Part shown: in pieces, positions 51,946 through 61,600 of the stretch
Layout of the letters: each line of letters opens with the position of its first letter
Numbering within the stretch: the stretch's first letter is position 1
DNA from: an uncultured Stenotrophomonas sp.
GTDB lineage: Bacteria; Pseudomonadota; Gammaproteobacteria; Xanthomonadales; Xanthomonadaceae
Direction of reading: 5' to 3'
DNA length: 64,000 nt
Assembly: GCF_945952405.1 (NCBI RefSeq)
Contig: NZ_CAMFIA010000019.1
Coordinates: forward strand, 1-64,000
Notes under the pieces: generated by a model
Told to the model about the DNA's origin: nothing
The model's input: the letters and a program-made list of their open reading frames with translations, nothing else
Database searches by the model: none
Program-made: the position numbers and the translations under genes

Positions 51946-54323
51946 AGGCGATGCGCAGCCTCGCCTGCAGCAGCGCGCTGGCCCTGCTCGTCGGCATCGC
52001 CCATGTTCCGGCGCCGGCGCTGGCGCAGGAGACCCGCGATGAGCCGGTGCAGTTGAATCTGGTGGATACCGATATCGGTGGCGTGCTGCGCATGGCCGCG
52101 CGCTTCACTGGCCGACAGTTCCTGGTTGACCCGCGGGTGACCGGCAAAATGACGGTGGTCTCCGATGGCCCGGTCAGTCGCACCCAGGCTTACCAGCTGC
52201 TGTTGGGGGCGCTGCGCATGCGTGGCTTCGCAGTGGTGGAGAACGGCGGTGTCAGCCGTGTGGTGCCGCAGGCCGATGCCAAGCTGCTGGGCGGGCGGGT
52301 CGGCACCGGTGGCGCCGGTGGTGAGGTGGCGACGCGCACCTTCGCGCTGCGCTACGAGAACGCCGCCGCACTGGTGGCGGTGCTGCGGCCGATGATCAGC
52401 CCCGACAACCCGATCACCGCCAATCCGGGCAACAACACCCTGGTGATCACCGACTACGCCGACAACCTGGAGCGCATCGCGCGGGTGATTGCCAGCGTGG
52501 ACACGCCGGCCGGCATGGATACCGATGTGGTCAAGCTGCAGCAGGGCATCGCCGTGGATGTGGCGGCGATGGTCGCGCCGTTGCTCGATGCACAGGGCGC
52601 CGAGCCCAGCCAGAAGGTGGTGGTGATGGCGGACCCGCGCAGCAACAGCGTGCTGCTGCGCTCCAGTAGCCCCGGCCGTACCCGGTTGGCGCGGCAGCTG
52701 GTGGAGAAGCTGGACCGTGCCCAGGACGAGTCCGGCAATCTGCACGTGGTCTATCTTCGCAACGCCCAGGCCAACCAGCTGGCCGGGGTGCTGCGCGGCG
52801 TGGTCGCCGGGCAGAGCGATGCGCAGGCAATGGGCAGCAACGAAGGCATCACGCCGCTGCCCGGTGCCAGCAACCACCCGACGACGCCGCAGCCGTCGCA
52901 GCCGCAACAGGCCAAGGCCGGCGGCAATGCGCTTGAATCACAGCGGCTCGATCCGAACCGCCGCGACCCGATCGATGCCGGCAGCACCGGCTTCAGCCAG
53001 AACGGTATTTCGGTGCAGGCCGATGTTGCCACCAACACGCTGCTGATCTCGGCGCCCGAGCCGGTCTACCGCAACCTGCGGCGGGTGATCGACCAGCTCG
53101 ACCAGCGCCGTGCACAGGTGCTGGTGGAAAGCCTGATCGTGGAGGTCAACCAGACCGACGCGGCGGAACTGGGCGTGCAGTGGATGCTGGGCAATGGCCG
53201 CACCTTCGGTGGCACCCATTTTGGTGGCACCAGCGGTGGCAGCGGCTTGAACACCGCCGCGCGCACCACGCTCGACGTGCTGCCCAAGGATGGCCTGAAG
53301 ATCGGCGTGATCGACGGCACCATCAACCTGCCGGGGGTCGGCCAGATCCTCAACATGAAGGCGCTGGCCAATGCGCTGCAGAGCAAGGGTGGCGCCAACA
53401 TCCTGTCCACGCCGAACCTGATGACGCTGGACAACGAGGCGGCCAGCATCATGGTCGGGCAGACCGTGCCCTTCGTCAGCGGCCGCTACGTGACCGACGG
53501 CGGCGGCGGCAGCAACAACCCGTTCCAGACCATCGTGCGCGAGGACGTGGGCCTGAAGCTGCGCGTGCGGCCACAGATCTCCGAAGGCGGCACGGTCAAG
53601 CTGGATATCTACCAGGAGGTCAGCAGCATCGACGCGCAGAGCGCGAACAGCACGGCCGGCATCATCACCAACAAGCGTGCGCTGGATACCAGCGTGCTGC
53701 TCGACGATGGCCAGATCATGGTGCTCGGCGGGCTGCTGGAGGACAGCGTCAGCCATGGGCGCGACGCAGTGCCGGGGCTGGGCAAGCTGCCGGTGCTGGG
53801 TGCACTGTTCCGCAGCGATACGCGCAAGCGCGCCAAGACCAACCTGATGGTGTTCCTGCGCCCGCACGTGGTGCGCGATCCGGCCGCTGGCCAGCGCCTG
53901 ACCCGTGATCGCTACGACTACATGCGCAACGCGCAGGCCGGTGCGCAGCCGGTACAGAGCTGGGCGTTGCCGGCCCTGTCGGCGCCGCAGCTGCCCCCCC
54001 AGGACCTGTCCGTGCTGGGCCAGGGCAACGCCCGCGATGGCCAGGGCCAGCCGCTGCAGAACAGCAGCCTGGCGGCGCTGTACCCGGCCGCTGACGAAGA
54101 CGCGCAGCTGGTGCAGTTCGCGCAGGGCCTGGATCCGGCGCGCGCCGGCCAGGGCGTGGCGCAGGTGCGGGCACTGGGCCTGCAGGCCTATGCCGAGGCC
54201 ACGCCGGGCGGGAACGGCCAGCGCCTGCGCGTGCGCCTGCCACGCGATCCGGCGAAACTCGATCCGGCGCTGCAGCAGCTGCGTGGGCTCGGCTACACGC
54301 CGGAACTGGTGATCGGGCCGTGA
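51942..54323 (+). CDS. gspD: Type II secretion secretin with SPOR-like C-terminal extension
   Basis: 793 residues. Signal peptide MRSLACSSALALLVGIAHVPAPALAQ, no lipobox. N0 domain (LNLVDTDIGGVLRMAARFTGRQF), three N domains with repeats such as TRTFALRYENAAALVAVLRPMIS, then the secretin core (about 380-655: VLVESLIVEVNQTDAAELGVQW, ILSTPNLMTLDNEAASIMVGQ, VLGGLLEDS). The last 70 residues (QFAQGLDPARAGQGVAQVRALGL, RVRLPRDPAKLDPALQQLRGLGY) have the two-repeat look of a SPOR peptidoglycan-binding domain in place of the usual S-domain. It forms the outer-membrane channel. Confidence 0.93.
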   Translation: MKAMRSLACSSALALLVGIAHVPAPALAQETRDEPVQLNLVDTDIGGVLRMAARFTGRQFLVDPRVTGKMTVVSDGPVSRTQAYQLLLGALRMRGFAVVENGGVSRVVPQADAKLLGGRVGTGGAGGEVATRTFALRYENAAALVAVLRPMISPDNPITANPGNNTLVITDYADNLERIARVIASVDTPAGMDTDVVKLQQGIAVDVAAMVAPLLDAQGAEPSQKVVVMADPRSNSVLLRSSSPGRTRLARQLVEKLDRAQDESGNLHVVYLRNAQANQLAGVLRGVVAGQSDAQAMGSNEGITPLPGASNHPTTPQPSQPQQAKAGGNALESQRLDPNRRDPIDAGSTGFSQNGISVQADVATNTLLISAPEPVYRNLRRVIDQLDQRRAQVLVESLIVEVNQTDAAELGVQWMLGNGRTFGGTHFGGTSGGSGLNTAARTTLDVLPKDGLKIGVIDGTINLPGVGQILNMKALANALQSKGGANILSTPNLMTLDNEAASIMVGQTVPFVSGRYVTDGGGGSNNPFQTIVREDVGLKLRVRPQISEGGTVKLDIYQEVSSIDAQSANSTAGIITNKRALDTSVLLDDGQIMVLGGLLEDSVSHGRDAVPGLGKLPVLGALFRSDTRKRAKTNLMVFLRPHVVRDPAAGQRLTRDRYDYMRNAQAGAQPVQSWALPALSAPQLPPQDLSVLGQGNARDGQGQPLQNSSLAALYPAADEDAQLVQFAQGLDPARAGQGVAQVRALGLQAYAEATPGGNGQRLRVRLPRDPAKLDPALQQLRGLGYTPELVIGP

Positions 54324-55753
54324 GCGCGAACGCGCTCCTGCCGTATGCCTGGGTGCGCAGCCACGGCGTGATGCTGGCCGAGGCCGGTGGCCAGCCCGTG
54401 CTGCTGGGCACGGCGGATACCGCGGCCTGGGCGGTGGCCGAGCTGCGCCGCCGGCACGGCCCGTTGCCGTTCCACGCGCTGGATGCCGCGGCCTGGCAGC
54501 AGCGCCTGGGCGAGCAGTATCGTGACGGTGGTGACGCCGCCGCCGTGGTCGGCGCCGCTGAAAGCGAGGTGGACCTGGACCGGCTGATGCAGGACATGCC
54601 GGAGGTCACCGATCTGCTCGATGCGCAGGATGACGCGCCGGTGATCCGCATGATCAATGCCCTGCTGGCACAGGCCGCGCGTGATGGTGCCAGCGACCTG
54701 CACATCGAGCCGTTCGAAACCCACTCGGTGGTGCGCTACCGGGTCGACGGCACGCTGCGTGACATGGTGCAGCCGCGGCGTGCCCTGCACGCGGCGCTGG
54801 TGTCGCGCATCAAGATCATGGCGCACCTGGACATCGCCGAGAAGCGCCTGCCACAGGATGGACGCATCGCGATCCGGGTCGGTGGCCGTCCACTGGACAT
54901 CCGTGTCTCCACCGTGCCGACCGGGCATGGCGAACGGGCCGTGCTGCGACTGCTGGAAAAGGACGCCGGGCGCCTGCAGCTGCAACGCCTGGGCATGGCC
55001 GATGACACCCTGGCGACCTTCACCGGATTGATCCGGCAGCCGCATGGCATCGTGCTGGTGACCGGCCCGACCGGCAGTGGCAAGACCACCTCGCTGTACG
55101 CCGCACTGGGCCAGCTCGACAGCAGCACCAGCAACATCCTGACCGTGGAAGATCCGGTCGAGTACGATTTCGCCGGCATCGGCCAGATCCAGGTCAACGC
55201 GCGCATCGGCATGAGCTTCGGCACCGCGCTTCGCGCGATCCTGCGCCAGGATCCGGACACCATCATGATCGGCGAAATCCGCGATCTGGAAACCGCGCAG
55301 ATCGCGGTGCAGTCGTCGCTGACCGGGCACGGGGTGCTGGCGTCCCTGCATACCAATGATGCGATCTCGGCGGTAACCCGCCTCGCCGACATGGGCGTGG
55401 AGCCGTTCCTGCTGGCGTCTTCGTTGCGGGGGGTGTTGGCGCAGCGGCTGGTGCGGCGGTTGTGCACCCAGTGCCGGCGCGCGGAGGTAGGCGAGGACGG
55501 CCGTACCGTGTGGCGTGCCGTCGGCTGTGCCGCGTGTGCGAACAGCGGCTATCGGGGGCGCACCGGCATCCACGAGCTGTTCGTGGTCGATGACCGTGTG
55601 CGTGCGCTGATCCACGAGGGGCAGGGTGAGCCAGCGCTGCGCGAGGCCGCGCGGCGAGCGGGCATGCGCAACCTGCGCGAGGACGGCCAGCGTTGGGTCG
55701 ACAGCGGGGTGACCACGCTGGAAGAGATCCTGCGCGTCACCGGCGACGCGTGA
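54320..55753 (+). CDS. gspE: Type II secretion ATPase
   Basis: 477 residues from a GTG overlapping the gspD stop (GTGA). Walker A GPTGSGKT (249-256), Asp box VEDPVEYDF, Walker B TIMIGEIRDLETA, His box GHGVLASLHTND. The zinc-binding tetracysteine motif is present (Cys382, 385, 403, 406) with a shorter loop than usual. It drives pseudopilus assembly. Confidence 0.95.
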   Translation: MSANALLPYAWVRSHGVMLAEAGGQPVLLGTADTAAWAVAELRRRHGPLPFHALDAAAWQQRLGEQYRDGGDAAAVVGAAESEVDLDRLMQDMPEVTDLLDAQDDAPVIRMINALLAQAARDGASDLHIEPFETHSVVRYRVDGTLRDMVQPRRALHAALVSRIKIMAHLDIAEKRLPQDGRIAIRVGGRPLDIRVSTVPTGHGERAVLRLLEKDAGRLQLQRLGMADDTLATFTGLIRQPHGIVLVTGPTGSGKTTSLYAALGQLDSSTSNILTVEDPVEYDFAGIGQIQVNARIGMSFGTALRAILRQDPDTIMIGEIRDLETAQIAVQSSLTGHGVLASLHTNDAISAVTRLADMGVEPFLLASSLRGVLAQRLVRRLCTQCRRAEVGEDGRTVWRAVGCAACANSGYRGRTGIHELFVVDDRVRALIHEGQGEPALREAARRAGMRNLREDGQRWVDSGVTTLEEILRVTGDA

Positions 55754-55760
55754 GGCGACG

Positions 55761-56960
55761 ATGGCATTGTTCGACTACCAGGCCGCCAACGCGCAGGGCC
55801 GTATCGAGAAGGGCCAGCTGGATGCCGACAGCCCGCGCGGCGCGCGCCAGCTGCTGCGCGGGCGCGGGCTGACGCCTGTGCAGGTGAGCGCAGCACGCAG
55901 TGCAGGCGGTAGCTGGACAGCGCGTCGCCTGTCCGCCAGCGAGCTGGCCTGGGCCACCCGCCAGCTGTCCAGCCTGCTGGCCGCCAGCCTGCCACTGGAA
56001 GGCGCGCTGAGTGCGGTGATCGAGCAGGCCGAACGCCCGCACGTGGCGCAGGCGCTCACGGCGGTGCGCGCCGACGTCCGCGCCGGCCAGCGCCTGACCG
56101 TGGCCCTGGCCGCGCGGCCGCGCGACTTCCCGCCGATCTACCGTGCGCTGGTGGGGGCGGGCGAGGACTCCGGTGACCTCGCCCGGGTGATGGAGCGGCT
56201 TGCGGACTACATCGAAGAGCGCAATGCGTTGCAGGCCAAGGTGCTGACCGCCTTCATCTACCCGGCGGCGATCAGCCTGGTATCGGTGGCGATCGTGATC
56301 TTCCTGCTCAGCTACGTAGTGCCGCAGGTGGTGACCGCATTCGTGCAGGCACGGCAGACCCTGCCGATGCTGACCCAGGTGATGCTGGCGGCCAGCGCAT
56401 TCGTGCGCAGCTGGGGCGTGTGGGTGGGGCTGGGCATCGCCGCGTTGGTGGTGGCATGGCGGCTGGCGTTGCGCCGCCCCGAGCTGCGTCTGCGCTGGGA
56501 CGCGATGCTGCTGCGGCTGCCACTGCTGGGGCGGTTCGTGCTGGGCGTGAACAGTGCGCGATTTGCTTCGACGCTGGCGATCCTGCTGGATGCTGGTGTG
56601 CCGCTGCTGCGCGCATTGGACGCGGCGCGACAGACCCTGGGCAATACGCTGCTGGCGCGCTGCGCCGATGACGTGTCCGCACGGGTTCGCGAAGGCGCGG
56701 CGCTGGGTTCGGCGTTGAAGGTGCAGAAAGTCTATCCACCGATCCTGGTGCATCTGGTGGCCAGCGGTGAGAAGACTGGTTCGCTGGCGCCACTGCTGGA
56801 TCGCGCTGCACAGACGATCTCGCGCGAGATCGAGCGCCGGGCGATGGCGCTGACCGCGCTGCTGGAACCCACCATGATCCTGGTGATGGGCGGCGTGGTG
56901 CTGACGATCGTGCTGGCGGTACTGATGCCGATCATGGAAATGAACCAGCTGGTGCAGTAG
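55761..56960 (+). CDS. gspF: Type II secretion inner-membrane platform protein
   Basis: 399 residues with three membrane helices. Two GspF domains: one after LAWATRQLSSLLAASLPLEGAL and one after NSARFASTLAILLDAGVPLLRAL, each followed by VGAGEDSGDLARVMERLADY or VASGEKTGSLAPLLDRAA. The last codon and its TAG stop are part of a SMAG repeat head (GTAG). Last gene of the operon; no gspH, gspI, gspJ, gspC or prepilin peptidase is present. Confidence 0.94.
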   Translation: MALFDYQAANAQGRIEKGQLDADSPRGARQLLRGRGLTPVQVSAARSAGGSWTARRLSASELAWATRQLSSLLAASLPLEGALSAVIEQAERPHVAQALTAVRADVRAGQRLTVALAARPRDFPPIYRALVGAGEDSGDLARVMERLADYIEERNALQAKVLTAFIYPAAISLVSVAIVIFLLSYVVPQVVTAFVQARQTLPMLTQVMLAASAFVRSWGVWVGLGIAALVVAWRLALRRPELRLRWDAMLLRLPLLGRFVLGVNSARFASTLAILLDAGVPLLRALDAARQTLGNTLLARCADDVSARVREGAALGSALKVQKVYPPILVHLVASGEKTGSLAPLLDRAAQTISREIERRAMALTALLEPTMILVMGGVVLTIVLAVLMPIMEMNQLVQ

Positions 56961-57032
56961 ATCCACGCCATGCGTGGAGGGGGCGCGCGAAGCGCGCCAT
57001 ATGCGCTGCATCCACGCATGGCGTGGATCTAC
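56957..57032. repeat. Composite SMAG pair with inner hairpin after gspF
   Basis: Plus copy 56957-56978 (GTAGATCCACGCCATGCGTG...), then a perfect 7-bp hairpin GGCGCGC-GAA-GCGCGCC (56982-56998), then a minus copy 57011-57032. The TAG of the first head is the gspF stop. Together they can fold into a long structured 3' end for the secretion operon. Confidence 0.88.
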
Positions 57033-57231
57033 TGACAGCTGGATTTCTCCAGACAATCCTCCACACCTTTTGCTGATCTTCCACAGGTTTCTTAAGCAGC
57101 CTGTCATCGGCGCCGACCAGCATAGCCACGTCGCCGCAGAGTGGGCTGGGAGGCCCTCGGCGGCAGCAGGCGTGTAGTGACCGTTCCTCCCTTGGCGTTT
57201 CCCTTCGCAGTAAACCCTTCAGGAGAAGATC

Positions 57232-58470
57232 ATGAACAAGTACAAGACCCTGGCCGCGCTGGTTGCTACCGCGCTGCTCGCCACCGCCGGTGCCGCTTCG
57301 GCGCAGACCGCCAATGTCACCGGCGGCGGCGCCTCGCTGCCGGCCGACCTCTACAAGGGCAAGCCGGACAGCATCCTGCCGGCCAACTTCAGCTATGCCG
57401 TGACCGGCTCGGGCACCGGCAAGAAGGCCTTCCTGGAAAACAACTCGGCGCTGTTCCAGGCGTCCGGCACCGTGCATTTCGCCGGCAGCGACTCGGTGCT
57501 GAGCGGCACCGAGCTGAGCACCTACAACACCACCTACAACGTCAGTGGCGATGCCAACCGTTACGGTGCGCTGATCCAGGTGCCGTCGGTCGCGACCTCG
57601 GTCACCGTTCCGTTCAACAAGGTCGGTGGCGCCCTGAACCTGACCGTGACCCAGATCTGCGGCGTGTTCTCGGGCAAGATCAACAAGTGGGAAGACATCG
57701 CCGGTTCCGGCCGCAGCGGTGACCTGGTTGTGGTCTACCGTGACGAGAGCAGCGGCACCAGCGAACTGCTGACCCGCTTCCTGACCGCCGCCTGCACCAA
57801 GGACGACGTCGCAGGCACCAGCCTGAAGCCGGTTGTCTGGGCGCCGAACGAAGTGGCTGCGCCGAAGTTCGCGGTGCAGTCGACCTTCAAGAACCTGTTC
57901 GTCAACAATACCGCCCCGGCCAACTTCATCCCGGCCAGCGCCACCGGCGGCAGCGCGCTGTACAGCACCGTGCAGGCTGCCGTGGGCCGCATCGGCTACG
58001 TCAGCCCGGACGCCATCCCGGCCGCCGACAACACCGAAGCCGCTCGCCAGGCCGCCCTGAGCGACGCCACCAAGGTCGCCAAGGTCAAGGGCTATTCGCC
58101 GAACGAAGTGGACGTGCAGGCCACCCTGGAATCTGCCGCCCCGCCGTCCGGTGCCGCCGCCAGTGATCCGGCCAACTGGGTGCCGGTGTTCGGCAATCCG
58201 ACCACGGGCTATCCGATCGCCGGTTACACCAACCTGGTGTTCGGCCAGTGCTACAAGAACACCACGGTTGCCAACAACCTGCGCACCTTCCTGATGGGCC
58301 ACTACAACGCCGGCACCAGCGGCACCAACGACACCGCCGTGCGTGCCCATGGCTTCATCCCGCTGACCAAGACCTGGCGCGAGGCCATCCGTGCGCGCTT
58401 CGTGCTGGCCGGCAACGCTGCAGCCCTGAACAACCCGAGCACCTGCGCCAACATCGGTCGCCCGCAGTAA
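57232..58470 (+). CDS. DING/PstS-like phosphate-binding exoprotein
   Basis: 412 residues; AGGAGA 7 nt before the ATG. Signal peptide MNKYKTLAALVATALLATAGAASAQ. The mature start, NVTGGGASLPADLY, corresponds to the DINGGGATLP start of DING proteins, and VHFAGSDSVLSGTELSTY and YRDESSGTSELLTRFL hold the phosphate-binding Ser/Arg/Asp/Thr residues of PstS folds. In Pseudomonas, DING proteins are made in phosphate shortage and exported by the Hxc type II system. Its place just after a type II operon suggests it is a substrate. Confidence 0.88.
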   Translation: MNKYKTLAALVATALLATAGAASAQTANVTGGGASLPADLYKGKPDSILPANFSYAVTGSGTGKKAFLENNSALFQASGTVHFAGSDSVLSGTELSTYNTTYNVSGDANRYGALIQVPSVATSVTVPFNKVGGALNLTVTQICGVFSGKINKWEDIAGSGRSGDLVVVYRDESSGTSELLTRFLTAACTKDDVAGTSLKPVVWAPNEVAAPKFAVQSTFKNLFVNNTAPANFIPASATGGSALYSTVQAAVGRIGYVSPDAIPAADNTEAARQAALSDATKVAKVKGYSPNEVDVQATLESAAPPSGAAASDPANWVPVFGNPTTGYPIAGYTNLVFGQCYKNTTVANNLRTFLMGHYNAGTSGTNDTAVRAHGFIPLTKTWREAIRARFVLAGNAAALNNPSTCANIGRPQ

Positions 58471-58501
58471 TCGCGATCGCCTGTTGACACCTGTTTGACC
58501 C

Positions 58502-58534
58502 GACGCCGGTCCCTTGGGGCCGGCGTCTTCGTTT
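58502..58534 (+). terminator. Rho-independent terminator after the DING-like gene
   Basis: GACGCCGG (58502-58509) pairs perfectly with CCGGCGTC (58520-58527) around a 10-nt loop, followed by the T-rich TTCGTTT. It lies 32 bp after the stop. Confidence 0.88.
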
Positions 58535-58673
58535 CCGTGGCGGGCTGCCGGCCGGAACGGCAGATTGCTGTCGGCTTCACGTCACGTAGACCGTCTATCA
58601 AGGGCAGGGCACACGTTGCGCGTGCCTCCCGATTGATGCCGCCGCTGCGGCCCACCCGATTGCCGAGGTCCCG

Positions 58674-61600
58674 ATGTCGCACCCGCTCACGTCCGCTGTT
58701 CGCCCGGCCGCGCTGCTGCGCCGCAATCACCCGATGGCCTGGGCCATTGCAGTGGCGCTGGGCTCTGTTGTCGCGCCGGCCAGCCAGGCGCAGCAGGCAT
58801 TCAGCCCGGCATGGTTCGCCGACCGCGGTGCTGCCCAGGGGGCAGCGGCACAGAGCGGGCGCATGCCCAATGGCGTCCCGATCCAGTTCCAGCTGCCGGC
58901 ACAGCAGCAGGACGCGGCGCGGCAGAAGCTGCAGCAGTCGATCGACAATCTCGGCACCGCTGCGCAGGCCATCGCGCTGCAGCAGCGCCTGCAGGAGCAG
59001 GCCCGGCAGCAGCGCCGCGACGGCGGTTTCGTGATCGCCGACGGCCTGGGCAAGGACGGCCTGAAGGTGGATGAGAACCCGCTCACGCGTGGCTGGATCA
59101 ACGCACGCGAAGCCATCCAGTCACAAGGGGCCGATGGCCGGATCCAGGTCAGCATCGAGCAGACCGCAGACAAGGCGATCCTGAACTGGGAGACCTTCAA
59201 CGTGGGCGGCAATACCACGCTGAACTTCCTGCAGAACCCCGATTGGGCGGTGCTGAACCGGGTCAATGATCCCAATGCCCGGCCCAGCCAGATCCTCGGC
59301 CAGCTGAAGGCCAGCGGCACGGTGTTCGTGGCCAACCGCAATGGCGTGGTGTTCGGCAACAACAGCCAGGTCAACGTGCGCAACCTGGTAGCGGCGGCGA
59401 CGCGCATCAGCGATGCGCAGTTCCGCGACAACGGCCTGTACAGTGCCGATGCCAACACGGCCGCGCTGACCGAGGCCTTCGGCAAGGTGATGGTCGAGCA
59501 GGGGGCGCGCATCAGTACCCACGAGCCGACTACCGCCACCCGCGGCGGTGGCTATGTGCTGCTGGCCGGCCACAGCGTGGAGAACGCCGGCCAGATCGAG
59601 ACCCGCAAGGGCCAGGCCCAGCTCGCGGCCGGTGACAGTTTCGTGATCCGCCGCGGCGTGGGTACTGCGCAGAACACCTCCTCCACCACCCGTGGCAACG
59701 AGATCGCACCGCGCTTCGTGGCCGACAGCAGTGCCGGCAATGTGCGCAACAGCGGCCTGATCCAGGCGCGCGAAGGCGATATCACCCTGGCCGGGCGCGC
59801 GGTCGAGCAGGCGGGCGTGGCGGTGGCCACCACCACGTTGAACCAGCGCGGCACCGTGCATCTGCTGAACTCGGTCTCCGATGCGAAGGGCAACGTGACC
59901 CTGGCATCGGGCTCCACCACGGCGGTGCTGATCGAGGACGATGGCAAGAGCACGGTGCTGGACAGCCAGCGCGATGCGCTGATCAAGGAATCGGCCGAGC
60001 AGGATGCGCTGCGCGGCAGGAGCAACAGCGGCACCTTCGACAACCTTTCGCGGCTGCAGGACCGTCGCGAGCAGTCGCGTATCGAAGTTGTCTCCGGCGG
60101 CGATGTGAATTTCCAGGCCGGCTCGATGGCGCTTGCGACCGGCGGCCAGGTGGTCGCGGATGCGGCGCGGCGCAGCTATGTCGGCGATGGTGCGCGCGTC
60201 GATGTCTCCGGTGCGGTGGGCGTGCGGGTGGCGATGGAAAGCAACAACGTCAAGGTGAAAGTGCAGGGCAACGAATTGCGCGATTCGCCGGACAACCGTG
60301 ACAGCGGCAGGCTGATCAGCAGCGAGGTCTGGATCGACCGTCGCCTGCTGACCCATGTGGCCGCAGGAACGGGAGGCCATGAGGGCGAGCGCTGGTATGC
60401 CGGTGGCGGCCTGCTGGAGGTGGGCGGCTATCTCGACAACCAGGGCCATTCGATCGGCGAATGGGCGGCCCAGGGCGGCACCGTTCAGCTGGCAGGCAAG
60501 GAAGTCGTCAGCCATGCCGGTTCGCGCATCAACCTGGCCGGTGGCAGCCTGGACGTGCAGTCCGGCGCCATCCAGCAGAGCTGGCTGCGTGGGCGCGATG
60601 GGCAGCTGTATCGCCTCGATGATGCACCGGCGGAGATGCTCTACGACGGCCTCTACCAGGGCTTCGAGGTCAAGCAGGAACGCTGGGGCGTCACCGAGTC
60701 GTTCCGCAATCCGCTTATCGCCCCCGGGCAGCGCGTGGACAATGGCTACACGGTCGGCCGCGATGCGGGTCGGCTGCTGGTGTCGGCACCGACGGTGGTG
60801 CTGGATGGCCAGGTCGACACCCAGACCTTCCAGGGCACGCAGCAGGTGCGCCGCCCCGATCAGGCGCTGGACGGCTACACGCAGTCCCAGACCGCCGTGG
60901 CCCGCAATGCGCAGCTGTGGGTGGGCCGCTATGACAGCACGGGCCGTACCGGCGTGTTCGATTCGCAGATCCGCGTGGGCGCGCCGGCCGCGACCGTTAC
61001 CGACTGGACGCTGCAGGCGCCGATCGACGAAGCACGCCGCAACACCGTGTGGCTGGATGGTTCGCGCTTGAGTGCGCAGCAGTGGGGCCGGCTCGACCTG
61101 GCGACCTCGGCAAGCGTGGATCTGCAGGGCGCGCTGCGGTTGCAGGACGGTGGCCAGCTGGCCCTGCTCGGCAGCCAGGTGAACGTCGGGGGTGACGTGC
61201 GCATCGCCGGTGGCCAGGTGCGTGCCGGCAACCTGCAGGATGTGCTGGGAACCACGACGGCACTGCTGGCGCAGGGTCGCAGCGCGGTGCGGATCGGCGA
61301 GGGCGGGCGTATCGACGTGGGCGGCGGTTGGAGCAATGCCCTCACCCAGCCGGGCGAAGGCGCGCGCCAGGCATGGACCGACGGCGGCAGCGTCGAGCTG
61401 CAGAACAGTCACGATGTCGTACTGGGCGCCGGCGCCGCCCTCCTGGCCGATGCAGGGGGCATGATCGACGCCAAGGGCAAGGGGCAGATCGGCAAAGGCG
61501 GCAGTCTGAACCTGTCTGCCAACAGCGCGAAGGTCAGCTCCGATGGCAGTGGCCGGGTAGTACTGGGCGAGGGCAGCCACTTCAGCGGCCGTGGCGGCAG

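Noticed and set aside
59121..61580. 819-codon open frame antisense to the TpsA gene
   Set aside because: His/Ala/Arg-rich shadow; the plus frame has a signal peptide and TPS motifs and stays open to the edge.
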